Shown: positions 1 to 11,520 of the stretch, piece by piece
How the letters are laid out: every line of letters starts with the position of its first letter
Position numbering within the stretch: the first letter of the stretch is position 1
Assembly: GCF_000237925.1 (NCBI RefSeq)
Contig: NC_031495.1
Span: 1,116,001-1,180,000, forward strand
Length of the DNA stretch: 64,000 nucleotides
Direction: 5' to 3'
Source: Schistosoma mansoni
Lineage: Eukaryota; Platyhelminthes; Trematoda; Strigeidida; Schistosomatidae
Program-made: the position numbers and the translations under genes
Notes under the pieces: generated by a model
Databases searched by the model: none
The model's input: only the letters and a program-made list of their open reading frames with translations
What the model was told of the DNA's origin: nothing

Positions 1-1014
1 ACATAAATTCACTGTGCTGTATTCATTCAGTCATGTATTGACTTAATTGGAAAACGAAGTCAATACATAGAAAAACGCGGTGTCGAATATTGGACAATTT
101 TGTTCGTAAGAAGCAACGGCAGGCTATTCACATGAAAAATAATAAAGACCTTCTCATTTCCACCTGATCCTCATATAACAGTCATTAACCAACAGACAAG
201 TAAAACAAGAAGTCAACTCACTGTGATCTCATCACTAATATAAATCAGTTGATGCAATGAGATTCATCAGTGGTAGAAGATGGCACGTTCACAGAACAAA
301 TATTCCAATTAATAATTCTAACTCCATGAAATCTCTCATCATGTTGATTTGCATCAAAGCGTGATTTCCTCACATATGTACATGAAGGACAGCACGCGAC
401 ACGTATTGATAGAATATATTTTTCTTGTCAGAATTATTCATTGAATCATCAACCATATTCTTATCAACGAAGAACTACTACATGTTCATTTGAGCGTTCC
501 CATTTAGTTCTTCTTTGATTTTTCTATGAAATTTTTCTCACTACTACAAGTCATGTTACATGTTTCACTCGAATTATCACTTGTGTTCACACAGTTTCCA
601 AGTAAGTCATAATCAAATCTCCCACCTGTTCATACAATGAAGAATATTTGTTTTGTATTATGTTGATTGATCATTAGATTTTTCAGCTTTTTTCCTCGTA
701 TAAGGCTGAGGTGAAATTGCAATAAGAATCCACATTTTCTTTTATGTAACGTTAAAACAAAATACACAATTGTTGAAATGACGTTGGATGAACTAAATAT
801 TTCTTTGAATGGTCAAACTGATTCTTCAACGATTAATAAATCAGTTAACTATCAAACCAACAGACACTGATGGTTGCATTGTGTAACGAACGTTCGGTGT
901 GAAGAATTCTCTTTTTCACGTAGTTTCCTACTCATCGAGTTCGTAAGTTTGTCAAGTTGATTGCATCTCAAATTGTTATAGAATTTCACATTCGCTAAGA
1001 CACAGTACTGTCAA

Positions 1015-1540
1015 ATGTTTTGCTCAAAAGTGATTACCTTTACTCTCACTTGGAATGTGTACTTTACATGAACTTTTATGGATCGATTTACATTTTACAG
1101 ATGAACTTTATTATGTAATATATATTAAAATCAATGTTTACCATTCTACTTTTGGTGGATATGGACAACAGGCATTCAGTGATCGAGTATTCGTCACTGT
1201 GGTATTTATTGACAGGTCGTGCTGAAGGACGTTGATGTTAAAATACACCTTGGAAAGGCACCACATTATTCACCAAACATGTAGATTATAACTGTATATT
1301 GTCTGCATTGAACTAGCACCATTCGACACATCCTGACCACAGATTGCTTGAAATTGAAAATAATTTCAATCGATTTAGTAGGTATACATTCACTGTGAAC
1401 TTCCAGCTTGCTATGATTGATCTAATAAGTAGCACTACGATTTCATAATAAAAGCTTATCTGAAATGCTCACTCTCATTTTAAATAGCATTCTTGAAAGC
1501 ACTGAATTTATAATTTACGAAGTAGTGTATGCAGACCATT
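1015..1540 (+). pseudogene. Intron fragment of the ribonuclease T2 gene family
   Basis: This stretch matches the reverse complement of the ribonuclease T2 gene introns at about 23330-24200: the segment around 1290-1390 corresponds to 23820-23950 and the segment around 1420-1520 to 23330-23440. It spans a counterpart of candidate exon 2, but no other exon was recognised, so it is a non-coding relic in plus orientation. It is absent from the matching place in the partner arm near 26600. Confidence 0.55.
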
Positions 1541-1721
1541 GGCTTTTAGTGACCTATTAGTTTGATCGACTGACGTTTTAATGTGACCCGACCAATATTT
1601 CATGTCTATACAGTGTTCAAATTCAATATTATGACATTACATCTCTATCTCTTAGTTATTTACATTGAAGTCCGTTAACCTTGAAAACATTTACAAGATA
1701 TGTTTGTCAGATATCGACTAT

Positions 1722-2030
1722 TCATTGAAGTCCTTCATTCACAATATAATAACATGAATCAAACTTCCTCCTTCGTCTAATTGACTGTGATGATGTCGTT
1801 GAGAATATCGATATAACCCGGATGACGAAATCATCGAGCTCAGAGGACGAAACGCCATCGAAATCAACCACCTGAGCTACAAGCCTGCACAGTCTTAAGC
1901 TACGGTGATCGTCCTTTCGAACACAAAGGCGAACTGAAATAATCAATTGAAGGTTTATCAATGAGTTATTTTCAACTTCATATAACACTTGAAATGTTAA
2001 CTGATCTGTTGATGAAGCCACAACCAGTTT
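1722..2030 (-). repeat. Dispersed repeat, unclassified (copy 1)
   Basis: A roughly 300-base unit with relatives at 27470-27700, 52540-52680 and in part at 35385-35465. On the minus strand it can be read as a 99-residue frame beginning MASSTDQLTF, but the counterpart frames differ in length and the match is mostly at DNA level. No protein family was recognised, so it is treated as a repeat and not as a gene. Confidence 0.5.
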
Positions 2031-2999
2031 ATAATGTGCTCATTGAATTTTATGAAATTTCGGTTGTTGATGCAAAAACAAATATAAGTACTATCCCATT
2101 AATCCATAATACCTTAGTTAAATAAAATACCGGTTTCGGATGAAAACTAGTGTTCGAATATTCTGTCTAATTTTTACTCGATAATATCAAAGAACTACGT
2201 GTGATTACTTCTATCTATAAGCATACATTGATCGTCGCAAAAAATTCACATTCAAATATATCACAAAAACTCAGACAATGCATACATAGACTAATCGTAA
2301 TGAAAAACGTCATTTTCGTTATTCACCTCGATCAATCTACATTATACTGACTGCGTTCGTTCACCTAATCAAATTAGGAATGATCAGTGATGTTTTTCGT
2401 GTCATATTTATTCAGTAATGTGAACAGTTTGAACTTGTGTTAGTTCATCTTGGAAGGATTATTGTTCTTTGAATAATCCGTTAATGATAAACCACGAAGT
2501 ATCAACAATTTAATCGTCTACTCATTATTGATAAACGTAGATATTCACCGGTGTTTGGTAACGTTTTCTGGTGGTACATCAATAATTCCAAGAAATCATT
2601 TCACTCTCAAAACAATCATGACTTGCAACAAAAGAAATTGTGGACGACTGGAAGAAGAGTGATGCTGTCAGAAACATAAGAACTAGTTTAATTTGTCCAA
2701 GGGTAGATCTGTTGAGTGCTTGGTGTTGCCGATGAAACTACGCCTCTCAACCTTCATCCAAATACAATCAATATAAAATTTGGGGGTGAATCGAATCACT
2801 AAGTGATACTCGACAGTGCAACATGATTACTACTACCTCAGTCGTCATCATAAAAATGTGTCTCATTTCTATACTTGAAGGAGTGTTGTATATGTAAATA
2901 CATGTTGACGGATCTCAAATGAATAGATACGAATGCTGTGACGTGAGAGCTTATTCGGGAGTCGAGTAGACAAATGATAAAAAGTTATTCGTGCTGTCG

Positions 3000-4430
3000 T
3001 TTAAACGCGAGCGGCAGGTCGTTCTACCTCGGGCGTTTTCCACCATTTCACATATTTTCATATGAGTAGATTCGGTGCGCAAACCTTTGTAGCAGCCTTA
3101 CAAAGGTCCTTTCACGTGGTTGCCCGACACGAAAAGACCTTCAAGGTTGATCAACACGAGCACGTCGAGATAGTCAGCATTGATCGTCTCAAGCCGGCAT
3201 ACGTCGATGACTTTTCCCTGAGACCCAGTCTATACTAGCAAAACCCCTACATATACTTCGGACCACACGCCAGATACATTATAGTCCTCATTCCTCATTC
3301 CCTAGACAACAGCACGTGTGATCTGTACCATCCGCGGACGAGACTGCTGTCCTGCAACAAGATCAAAAGAACACGACGCACTTGACTTCAGATCACATTG
3401 TAGTCACATGAGATTCGAACGAAACTGAAACTCACGTTCCGGTCGCCGAGTACGCCTACTCGTGCGCTTTTACGACAAACCTCCCAATCAACAATGGATA
3501 CGGTATAAGACTCCATCGCTATACTGTATGTAAGCTACACCTTTCTTTTATCTTCAATGTTTTTCTTTGGCCTCTGCCCACGACTCCGGGCATCGCCCAT
3601 TCGGTACCGTAGAATTCAGTCAAACTTTTCGGAAGCTTGCCTGATCACTCATGCTTTCGTCAACGCACTCCGTAGATGTTTTGTGGCTCCGAACCTGTCT
3701 GATATACGTAAGACCTCGAATCTGCTAATTATGTTCGCTCCTGGTCTGTTGGCTCAATCTGATTCCGTCTCACGTCTGCAGCGCTTTCTAATGAGCACCT
3801 CTGCGAACGCAATTCTCAGATTCTGGATACAAGCCACTCTGGTATGGTACACCAACTCAAGCAACAAATACAACATAATACTCCTGGTACCGTCCTACAT
3901 GAAAGATTTCTGACGACAACTCGAGTATCAACGATCGCTTCATGTATAGCCAACCCTTTCGTTATGCAATCGCACGTTAACCGATCGGAACCACGAATGG
4001 AATTGCTACGTATCAAAAGTGTATGACTATTCTAGCGTGAGGCTCTTGTAGTGACTCAATTTTGTGACGAGAACGCGATAGTTATAATGGGTAAAATTAT
4101 TATTTCAACCAATTGTACCAGCGATTGTTTTATTGTGATTGCTTGTTGTAATTTCTTAAGTGTATCAAACACACACACTTTTCAGTTGTCTGTGACCTTG
4201 CACGAACTCGCGAAGGCTCAGTGGTTCCTCTTGTAAATTTTGGTACGATCTCTATTTTCTTTCGAAACCACGAGAATGCCAACAAATATATCTCATTACA
4301 ACCATCAACTGCCTTCTGGTTTTTGGCCTACGGACGGATTCAAACTAATAACTAGCACGTAATCTTGCTGTAGTCAACCACGACTCGACACAACTACAGA
4401 ACAAAGCTTACAACTTCTCAAGGTCAATCA
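3000..4430 (+). mobile_element. Gypsy-like LTR retrotransposon fossil, pol end and flank
   Basis: The plus strand near 3080-3230 resembles the C-terminal tail of gypsy-type integrase (a pattern like KTFKVDQ followed by IVSIDRLKPA). Sequence to about 4430 is collinear with the partner fossil at 28380-29960. The element is broken and old; LTR boundaries were not identified in this copy. Confidence 0.6.
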
Positions 4431-4499
4431 ACACACCTTTATGTATGAAAAATGGAATGGATTCAGATTGTTTGGAAGCATCATATTTATTACTTGAAT

Positions 4500-4760
4500 T
4501 CGTGATTCCATTAAAGATAGTTCACCATGGAAAACCGGAGAGCACTGGATGAAGGTTTCGTCTTAACATTGTACGTTTGGACAGTGCGGAACCACGACCC
4601 CGCACGCTACACTCGAACCCAGGACCTCAAGTTTCGGAAGTTCGCTTAAACTCTGAACCACTGAGCCGAGATACATAGGTGGTAATGTCTAACATCAACT
4701 AATCCATGGAATTTCACCACCGTCCATCATTGTTTTCAAAGGGTCACTGCTTCACAACAG
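4500..4760 (-). mobile_element. Decayed tRNA-derived SINE (hammerhead-bearing family)
   Basis: It reads in reverse orientation relative to the clearer copies at 58005-58360 and 63571-63760. The conserved 3' phrase CACCATGGAAAAC, a B-box relic (CACTCGAACCCAGGACCT in reverse) and the phrase CACTGAGCCGAGAT are visible. The ribozyme core is degraded. Confidence 0.65.
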
Positions 4761-5589
4761 ACATCACATTTATGTTGGATCTGTTATAAGAAATCAGGAT
4801 GAAGCATGAATTCCGTTTAATTGTATTTAATGAGTCCGGTTGAAAATTTATAGCAATATATTGATCACGTAATTAGAACAGTTGAGTTAATTCATTATGC
4901 ACTTTAGGTAGCTAATAAAATTACATTTAACGGAAAAACACACAAATTTAGACAAAATAAAATTATGCATTTGTTTTTGAAGGGTTGTCAGTGATGAAGG
5001 ATAATTTTGTAGATGTATAATTATCACTTGAGTGACAAGTTTCAGCTGAAAATATTCCTACACACAAGTATAGGATCATATTCAAATCATCATGGTATGT
5101 TGAAATGATAATCCTCATATGATCTTTAATGAATAGCTTCAAGATGCCATCACTGACATTCTAGGGGTCAACCGAGATCAATGAAACTCAGTGTTGTTTG
5201 GCGGAAACAGTTGTTTATTTTACAAGAACGTAATGATATTTAGTCAAGGTTAGACATTATCACATTTTAATGTCGTCCCTGTTTTCGAAATATAAGACAT
5301 ATGGGTATAAGACAAGAGACCTAGAATTCCGAATCCCGCTGCGAGTTCATGGATGCACACGGCTGTGAAGTGCCATATTGGGATAAAAAGGACGAAGTAC
5401 TCTCTGGGTTTCTATGATGGCATAGCTAAGACCAATTTGTGATATGAAAGTTCCATTATTATAAAGGAATTATCAACCAAATACTAAAATATCTGGAAAC
5501 GAAAAGCACAGTATGCATCGTTGCACTTATATTGCTAAATCCACGCCGAGAGCAGTGCTGAGTATTTGAAAACTCGTTATTTCTGAGTT

Positions 5590-5690
5590 GATGTCTAATT
5601 CATGTATCAATTGAAGCTAAACCACTGTGGAAAACCTGGAAGCACTGGACTGCTGTCTCATCCTATCGCTAGAAAATTATTAAAATCTCC
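5590..5690 (-). mobile_element. SINE fragment (3' end)
   Basis: It contains the family's 3' phrase, GGAAAACCTGGAAGCACTGG in reverse orientation, and its tail TTAAAATCTCCAC. Only the 3' part of the element is present. Confidence 0.6.
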
Positions 5691-6654
5691 ACACGACATC
5701 CACTTCTGATAAAGTTTAATAACCAAGTTAAAAGTTGTATTCTTCCATCATAGTTGAAGATATGTTTATCTCAAAGAAAACATTAGAACCAACGACCTTA
5801 ACGTATCTGATGAGAAAACGTTAACCTGTGTCAACCAGTGTCTACATATATCGACGGTCAAATGTCAATTATACCTTATCAAAAAATCCATTTTTTTAGT
5901 TATTGAATAGAATAAATAAGGATTTATGACAGTACACAAAATATTAATTGCGATGTTCATTTTGAGATGATTTTTGAATAAAGCGAAATGTTACTCAGCA
6001 TTTGAAGAGTTTTCAAAATTTACAAGCTAAAATCACAGAATAAATAACACGAAATAACAGTGGTCAGGCTATGATGAACTTCGTTGCTCCCTTAGCACTC
6101 TGGCACACTTGAACGTTTCTACAACTCAGAATTATTGGTGTTCTGTGTTCTACAGCTGATAACTTATGCTTCGTAAGCCATTGAAGAGTGTGGGCCTAGC
6201 TACTAACTCAAGGCAGCCACTGTCTCTTTAGACTCGGTGGATGTATTTCAGTTGTACTAATTGTGTGAAAATTTCTGCTGGTGTTTAAATCTCCAGCTGA
6301 TCAGTCTTTTATTAGAAAATGTTCGTCATCAATAGCTTTATCACATCACTTTGCACAGGATACGTATGAACCAAAAAGATACTGATATACTGCACTAAGA
6401 AAGGTCATTGGAAAGATCCAGGCAACTAATACAAACGAATATTTGTGTATATGACTTTATTTTATAACTAACAATCAGTGGCCAATTAGTATACGCTTCA
6501 TATATTATCCATTTCTATCTGTATATGGTCTCAAATACACAATTTATTTTACATTCCTCTATTTTGAGACATTATGGTCTTCTCAATAATACCATTAATT
6601 GACAAACATCTTTACAAACAATAGGATTTATTAGTTGAGGTGATAGGTTAATTA

Positions 6655-6790
6655 GAGCCAGACCACCGTGAAGAACCTAAACGCGTTGAACAACCGCTTG
6701 ATTCTAGTATGGGACTCGATCTCGCTCGAGAGATTCGGACCTAGGACCTATGGGTTTCGTGCGCGGACGCTCAACCTCTTGTCAAGTTTC
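6655..6790 (-). mobile_element. Decayed SINE fragment
   Basis: Reverse-oriented relic with recognisable blocks CAGACCACCGTGAAGAACCT, TATGGGACTC and a B-box-like TTCGGACCTAGGACCT. It is heavily diverged. Confidence 0.5.
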
Positions 6791-7484
6791 CGTAAACTCG
6801 TTGAACTTTTATAACATTTTCAAATGACAATATACACATAAGATTCACACAGTGCCATGGTAAATCTGAACTTTGTTGCTTTAAGATCTCTGTATATGTC
6901 GAGCATAACTCATTTGTAGGTCATGGTTTCAGCAATCCAATTACTAATATAACTGTTATGTAGTATGGTTAGATAATATTGCACATGACATCAAGAGATT
7001 ATTCTAAACAATAACTTGTGACTAAAATCTACTGGGAACCGTGTTTAGTATTAAAGGTTAACCGTACAAAAAAAGATGATCAGCTCATGTGATTCACAAT
7101 AAAATAATAATGAGGTTTTAAAACTTTTGCGATTATTCAATTACATATTACATTATTCACAAAGTTAATTAAATAAACAGAACATGGAGATAAAGTTAAC
7201 ACGTAACCATTTTTTGTTGTTGACTACTTAAAGCTTATTAATGTCATGGTTATACAATCAGTAAAAACTATGGAAACAAGTAGTTCATTCTAGTTTATAC
7301 AGGATCTATGAGTGAACAATTTTGAAATACTTTAGTATTTCAGAATATGTAGGAAAATATACATTCAATACATCTGCCTAATGGTTAAGCCTAATCAGAA
7401 CATTTCTATTTCGAGAATGATATGTATCATACTAATGGTAGAACAGAATACTAGTTCGGATGGAAACATTTTGGAATTGTGAAA

Positions 7485-7690
7485 ACAAATTTGGTAGCAA
7501 AGATGGATGGTGGCTAACAAAGAAATTCAGGACAAGCGTTGTGACGTAATTGAGACATATCATAAGGACTTACCTGCATTTCGGAGTTGTTGTTCACTCC
7601 AGGACTCAAACCCAGTGAACATCAACTCTGGAATGCAGATAAATTCAGCCTGCGCACAATATGCGCATATGCCAATAATAGAATGATCAA
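7485..7690 (-). mobile_element. Decayed Sm-alpha-type SINE with hammerhead relic
   Basis: The reverse complement shows the Sm-alpha order: a B-box-like GGTTTGAGTCC, then a degraded hammerhead region and the 3' phrase TTAGCCACCATCCATC. The CTGATGA and GAAAC cores are both altered, so ribozyme activity is unlikely. Confidence 0.55.
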
Positions 7691-9370
7691 TTGCAACCCG
7701 ACTCTACTAAACGTAATAGAAATACACTAAACATTTGAATGTCGACCTCAAATAAAGAAATAAAACAGTGTTGTTTAATTCGAGAGACCAAATTTGGAAA
7801 CAAAATTTTCTGAAAATATGATATTTTATATTTGATTGATATTTCTATACTGGTCTACTACACTCATAAAACCAAGTCTGGTTATACGGTTCTCATGAGA
7901 ATTTTAGTATTGCTATTCATGAAGGATCATTGATTTTGAAAAGATTTGAGTAACACCTCACAATGAAACGGGGTAGCAACTTCGCGGTATAATTCATGAA
8001 TTGCGGATGTGAACTGCTTAGGAGTTCCATACAAGGACGAAACGGCCGTTCAGTTTCTCCAGGTTTTCCATGGTGGTCTACTTTTAATTGACTCATGAAT
8101 TCATTTAATAAATTATGAAAAAAAAGTCTTGTGATTAAGCTTATGAGCACTTGACTTCACTTAACCTAACAAAAAAATCCATCCACAATAAAAAACAATC
8201 GGATTCATGTGATCAGTCATGTGAAAGACAGTTCGTGGAGCTGAGTACCATTGAAGTGGCAAGCTGCTGTACTGAATTTTGTTTATAATGTGACAATATT
8301 GCTATGGCTATCGTCCATATCAATTTGCACATGACGAAATCGCGTATCGAAGCTCCGACTTATATGACTTTGTCTCTGTGTCTAACCAGTGAGGCGTTAA
8401 ACAGCACGAGCGGCCTAGAGTCAACTATTAGTCATTATTGGTCCTCAAATTAGTAATGTCTCGACTAACACAGGCTACTGAGTCTAAGTGATAAATATAA
8501 ACTGTATGAATGGTGCATTTTGTACAAATATGCTTTATACACAAGCGGATCAGACCGTATGACAACATATAAAACAAAATAGTTCAAGCAAATAGTGGCT
8601 GTGTGTGCAACATGAAAACTCATTATTCAGGAATAACACAAGAACGGTAAATTGTATAACAGTGTACAATAAGTCAAACGAAAGGTTTTGATGAAAGGAA
8701 TGTGAATATATATGTCGATTCTATCGAATAGTCCAAATCATCCAATTGAGATACACGGAAAATTGAAGTTCACAAAGCAACGACTTGTCAATAATATACG
8801 AAAAATAGTTACAAACTTCAACTTGTGAGATGTCTGTATCGTTTACAGTGTCTTTTTGTCTACAATAAAATGGGCTTCTTGTGACAGAAAGAATAATCAA
8901 AACATACGATAGTGCAAAAAACAACTGTTAACTGTGTGTAAATTTGGTAACAGTTTATCAACAAGCAAACACAGAATCAGGAGCGAACAGAATGGGAACT
9001 GTTGTGTTTAAACAAGGTTTAAAAATGCACAAAATTGTGAATCACTGCTACAGCGATTGAGATAAACTACAATGAGAAATACGGTAAATGTTATCAGTAT
9101 TCGTGAATAATCAGAATATTACACGGCAAACTTGCGTTACAACAGAAATTTAGAAATTTCTAGGAATACAACTAATCACTGAATATTACTAAGTAGTATA
9201 AAACAGTACACAAAAGAGTGTAAGGAGAGTGAGTAAGTACACAATTACCACTCCCCCTTTAAAAAAACAGCATGCCTTTCCTCGCTAATATTTTTTTGAT
9301 GTTTAGCATGAAAGTATTCAAAGACGAAAATGGTTCAATTTTCTTTAGCCACCGTCGTTCTGAAAATTCT
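7690..9370. repeat. Second duplicated block, arm 1 (partner 44755-46430)
   Basis: It is collinear and in the same orientation as 44755-46430. The two arms share the SINE insertion at 7985-8110 and 45060-45180, so that insertion predates the duplication. Identity is uneven: about 8820-9160 is nearly the same as 45905-46240, with roughly 2-3 percent difference by eye, while the outer parts are clearly more diverged. No coding exon was recognised in it. Confidence 0.8.
7985..8110 (+). mobile_element. SINE fragment with hammerhead-like core
   Basis: Plus-oriented SINE 3' half: GAACTGCTTAGGAGTTCC is followed by GGACGAAACGGCCGTTC, then CCAGGTTTTCCATGGTGG and TTGACTCATGAATTC. The same insertion is present in the partner block at 45060-45180. 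Confidence 0.7.
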
Positions 9371-9844
9371 TCCTCCATTCTACTACTCAATTGTCTGTCC
9401 CTTTCAATAAACTAATCCCACGTAGTTCTGTGGTGTATGTTTTTCACGTCTACCATTCTTATACATAGCAGTTGTATTAAATCCTAATGTAATTGGGTAT
9501 GGTCTAAGACCGAATTAAATATCGCTCGTAATTGACCAAGGAGTTGACATGATACAGCATTGAATAAATGTGTTGTAAATACATATGGTAAGAATGCGTA
9601 ATGACATTTAAACGAAAATAGTAACGTCTCGAATGACAACTATCAGTAAATATTGTGGCTAGTGCATAATCGACATGATGATTCAAGGAAAATATATCAC
9701 ACCTAGTATCTGAACTCGCTGATATATCCAGCAAACAAATATTGAGATGTTGAGATTTTACCGGTTGCTTATACTGCACATTAGAATCGCGCATATCCGT
9801 CTTCGATATACCACACAATCGATTAATCCTGCTCGAGAACATAC

Positions 9845-11520
9845 ATGCTTACTAACTTACACATGCTTCCCCCATGAGGCCGACCAGCGTTCTCCAAAGC
9901 ACTCTGTCTTGGCCCTTCCTTTCAAGTTCTATCTACTTTTTGTTCATCCTTCTCAGATCTGTCTCTTTTTCTCAGAGTAACATGTTTTTCAGTATTCCTC
10001 TTCTCCTTTTCCAAGTTTCCGCTCCATACAATAGAACTGTTTGTTTCCAGTGCTTCTGCAGGAATGTTTTCAGGTCCCGCTGCTTTGCTTCTCTTGATTC
10101 GTCTGATGACCATGCTGATCTCTTCAGTTGTTGAAAGGCCTACAAGCGTGAGCGCTCGCTCGATGTTTAGTGTGTTCAGTGAGGATAGTTGGTTCAAGAG
10201 TACCATAAAAAGCTCTGCTCACCTGCTTCGTTGTTCTTCAATGTTGGTGATTATCTTGCTTCATCGCTTTTGACTGGTCGTTCAGTTTTAAGGAAATTTT
10301 CAAAGAGCTTCTTTGTTGTGTCATACAACTGTCACATGTTTCTTTCTCTTGCAGCCTTTCCCGCCGTCATTGCTAGATCTTCCTCATATTTAAGTTTGTC
10401 GGTTCTGATGCTCTCCTTCACTTGGTTGTTTACTTCCGTTTATTCAGCTAATGCCTTGTTTTTCTGTGTTCCTTTTTGACCGATATTAATTGTTGCCTTC
10501 TTGTTAATCCATTCTTCAATCGTAATCATTTTATCTATAGTGGTACTTTTCTTGTGATAGTGCTTCTTGTGGCTCAGAACCTCGTGATATGTTGAACTGA
10601 TCGTCTTCCTTATCCCTGTCTAATCGGCCTCCGTTCAAGAAAATGGTTTATCTAAATTAAAATCTAACAAGTTCATAACATGTTGAATAAACTATTCCTT
10701 TCCTAAGTGTGATAATTTACTTGTAGCTCTAAAATGACTTAAGAAATCATAACGTTATAACAATGTTTCCACTAAATGTTGACTAGTTTGTTTACATATA
10801 GTTGGTAACATTTGATCAAATGATTGATCCAAATCTTTCTCCAACCTTTTCTGAACGTGTAGGATTAATTTACTTTTCATAATGCAGCTTTTCTGTCGTC
10901 CTTGCTGGTTCTGCCGTGTATTTCTGCTTGTCGGCTTTAATGCTCTTCTTCATTTGCTTGTTTGCTTCTGCGTACTCATCTTCGCCTTGAATTTTTCTGC
11001 ACGTGTTCGACCGATGCTAATTGCTGTCTTCTCTTCTTTTTTTGAATCTTGTTCAGTGTTCGCATTGAGATCCATTCCTTATGATGATGTTGTTTGCGGC
11101 CCAGAACCTCCTAACAAGTTGACGTTTATGCTTCTTTGATCACTCTACATTTGTCCTCCATAGTAAGTTGTGTGCTTTCAGTAGATCTTGCAGAGCTTGA
11201 AACTTGTTCTTGATGGTTATCTTAAACTCGTTGAGTTTGTTAGTATCTGGAAGGAAGGCTGTATTGAACCTTTGTAATACCGTTTCTCCAGTTGTCCCTT
11301 GCTTTATTAGCTACAGTCTCATCTTGGCCGCAATGAGGTGGTGATCTGAAGCTTTGTCAGCTCCACTCCTACTTCTCAAATCTGCCATTGTCCTTCTGAA
11401 TTTCTCATTGATACCAATATGACCTACCTGATTCTCTTCCTGGTCTGCCAACACTGTCCGGACTCTCCATGAACCTATAGAAGTTGTTGCTTTGGTTGTT
11501 AGAATGAAGATACTAAGCAT
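9845..11520 (-). mobile_element. RTE-type LINE, decayed, internally rearranged
   Basis: Minus-strand RTE pieces: a short start of the endonuclease (near 11310-11520, reading LTTKATTSIGSW and SDHHLIAAKMRL), then linker and reverse-transcriptase N-terminal parts (10000-10620, including EEISMVIRRIKRSKAAG), and the 3' end near 9845. A non-RTE stretch at about 10625-10860 lies inside and matches 48535-48730, so this is probably two RTE pieces flanking unique sequence. The copy has several stops and frameshifts and is not functional. Confidence 0.75.
10625..10860. repeat. Second duplicated block, distal part (partner 48535-48730)
   Basis: It shares TTTAAATTAAAATCTAACA-type sequence and the phrase GTTGACTAGTTTGTTTACAT with 48535-48730. 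In both places an RTE copy ends close by, at a similar 5' truncation point. This suggests that the RTE insertion was present before the block was duplicated. Confidence 0.65.

Larger units (their letters stand above)
1..4440. repeat. Segmental duplication, arm 1 (partner 25500-29960)
   Basis: The same order of diverged but collinear sequence appears here and at about 25500-29960. Shared landmarks include the phrase AGATGGCACGTTCACAGAAC near 276 and again near 25840, a tract at about 2340-2670 matching 27910-28250, and the gypsy-like tail at 3000-4430 matching 28380-29960. Both arms run in the same direction about 25 kb apart. Arm 1 alone carries a ribonuclease intron fragment (about 1015-1540). 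Divergence is substantial, so the event is not recent. The true left end lies outside the window. Confidence 0.75.
4440..7690. other. Gene-poor stretch with decayed SINE pieces
   Basis: Apart from the SINE remnants listed separately, nothing recognisable as a host exon was seen. A SINE-like scrap near 5340-5420 shares the phrase AAGTGCCATATTGG with the tRNA-derived SINE at 34685-34900, but it is too decayed for a firm family call. Confidence 0.4.
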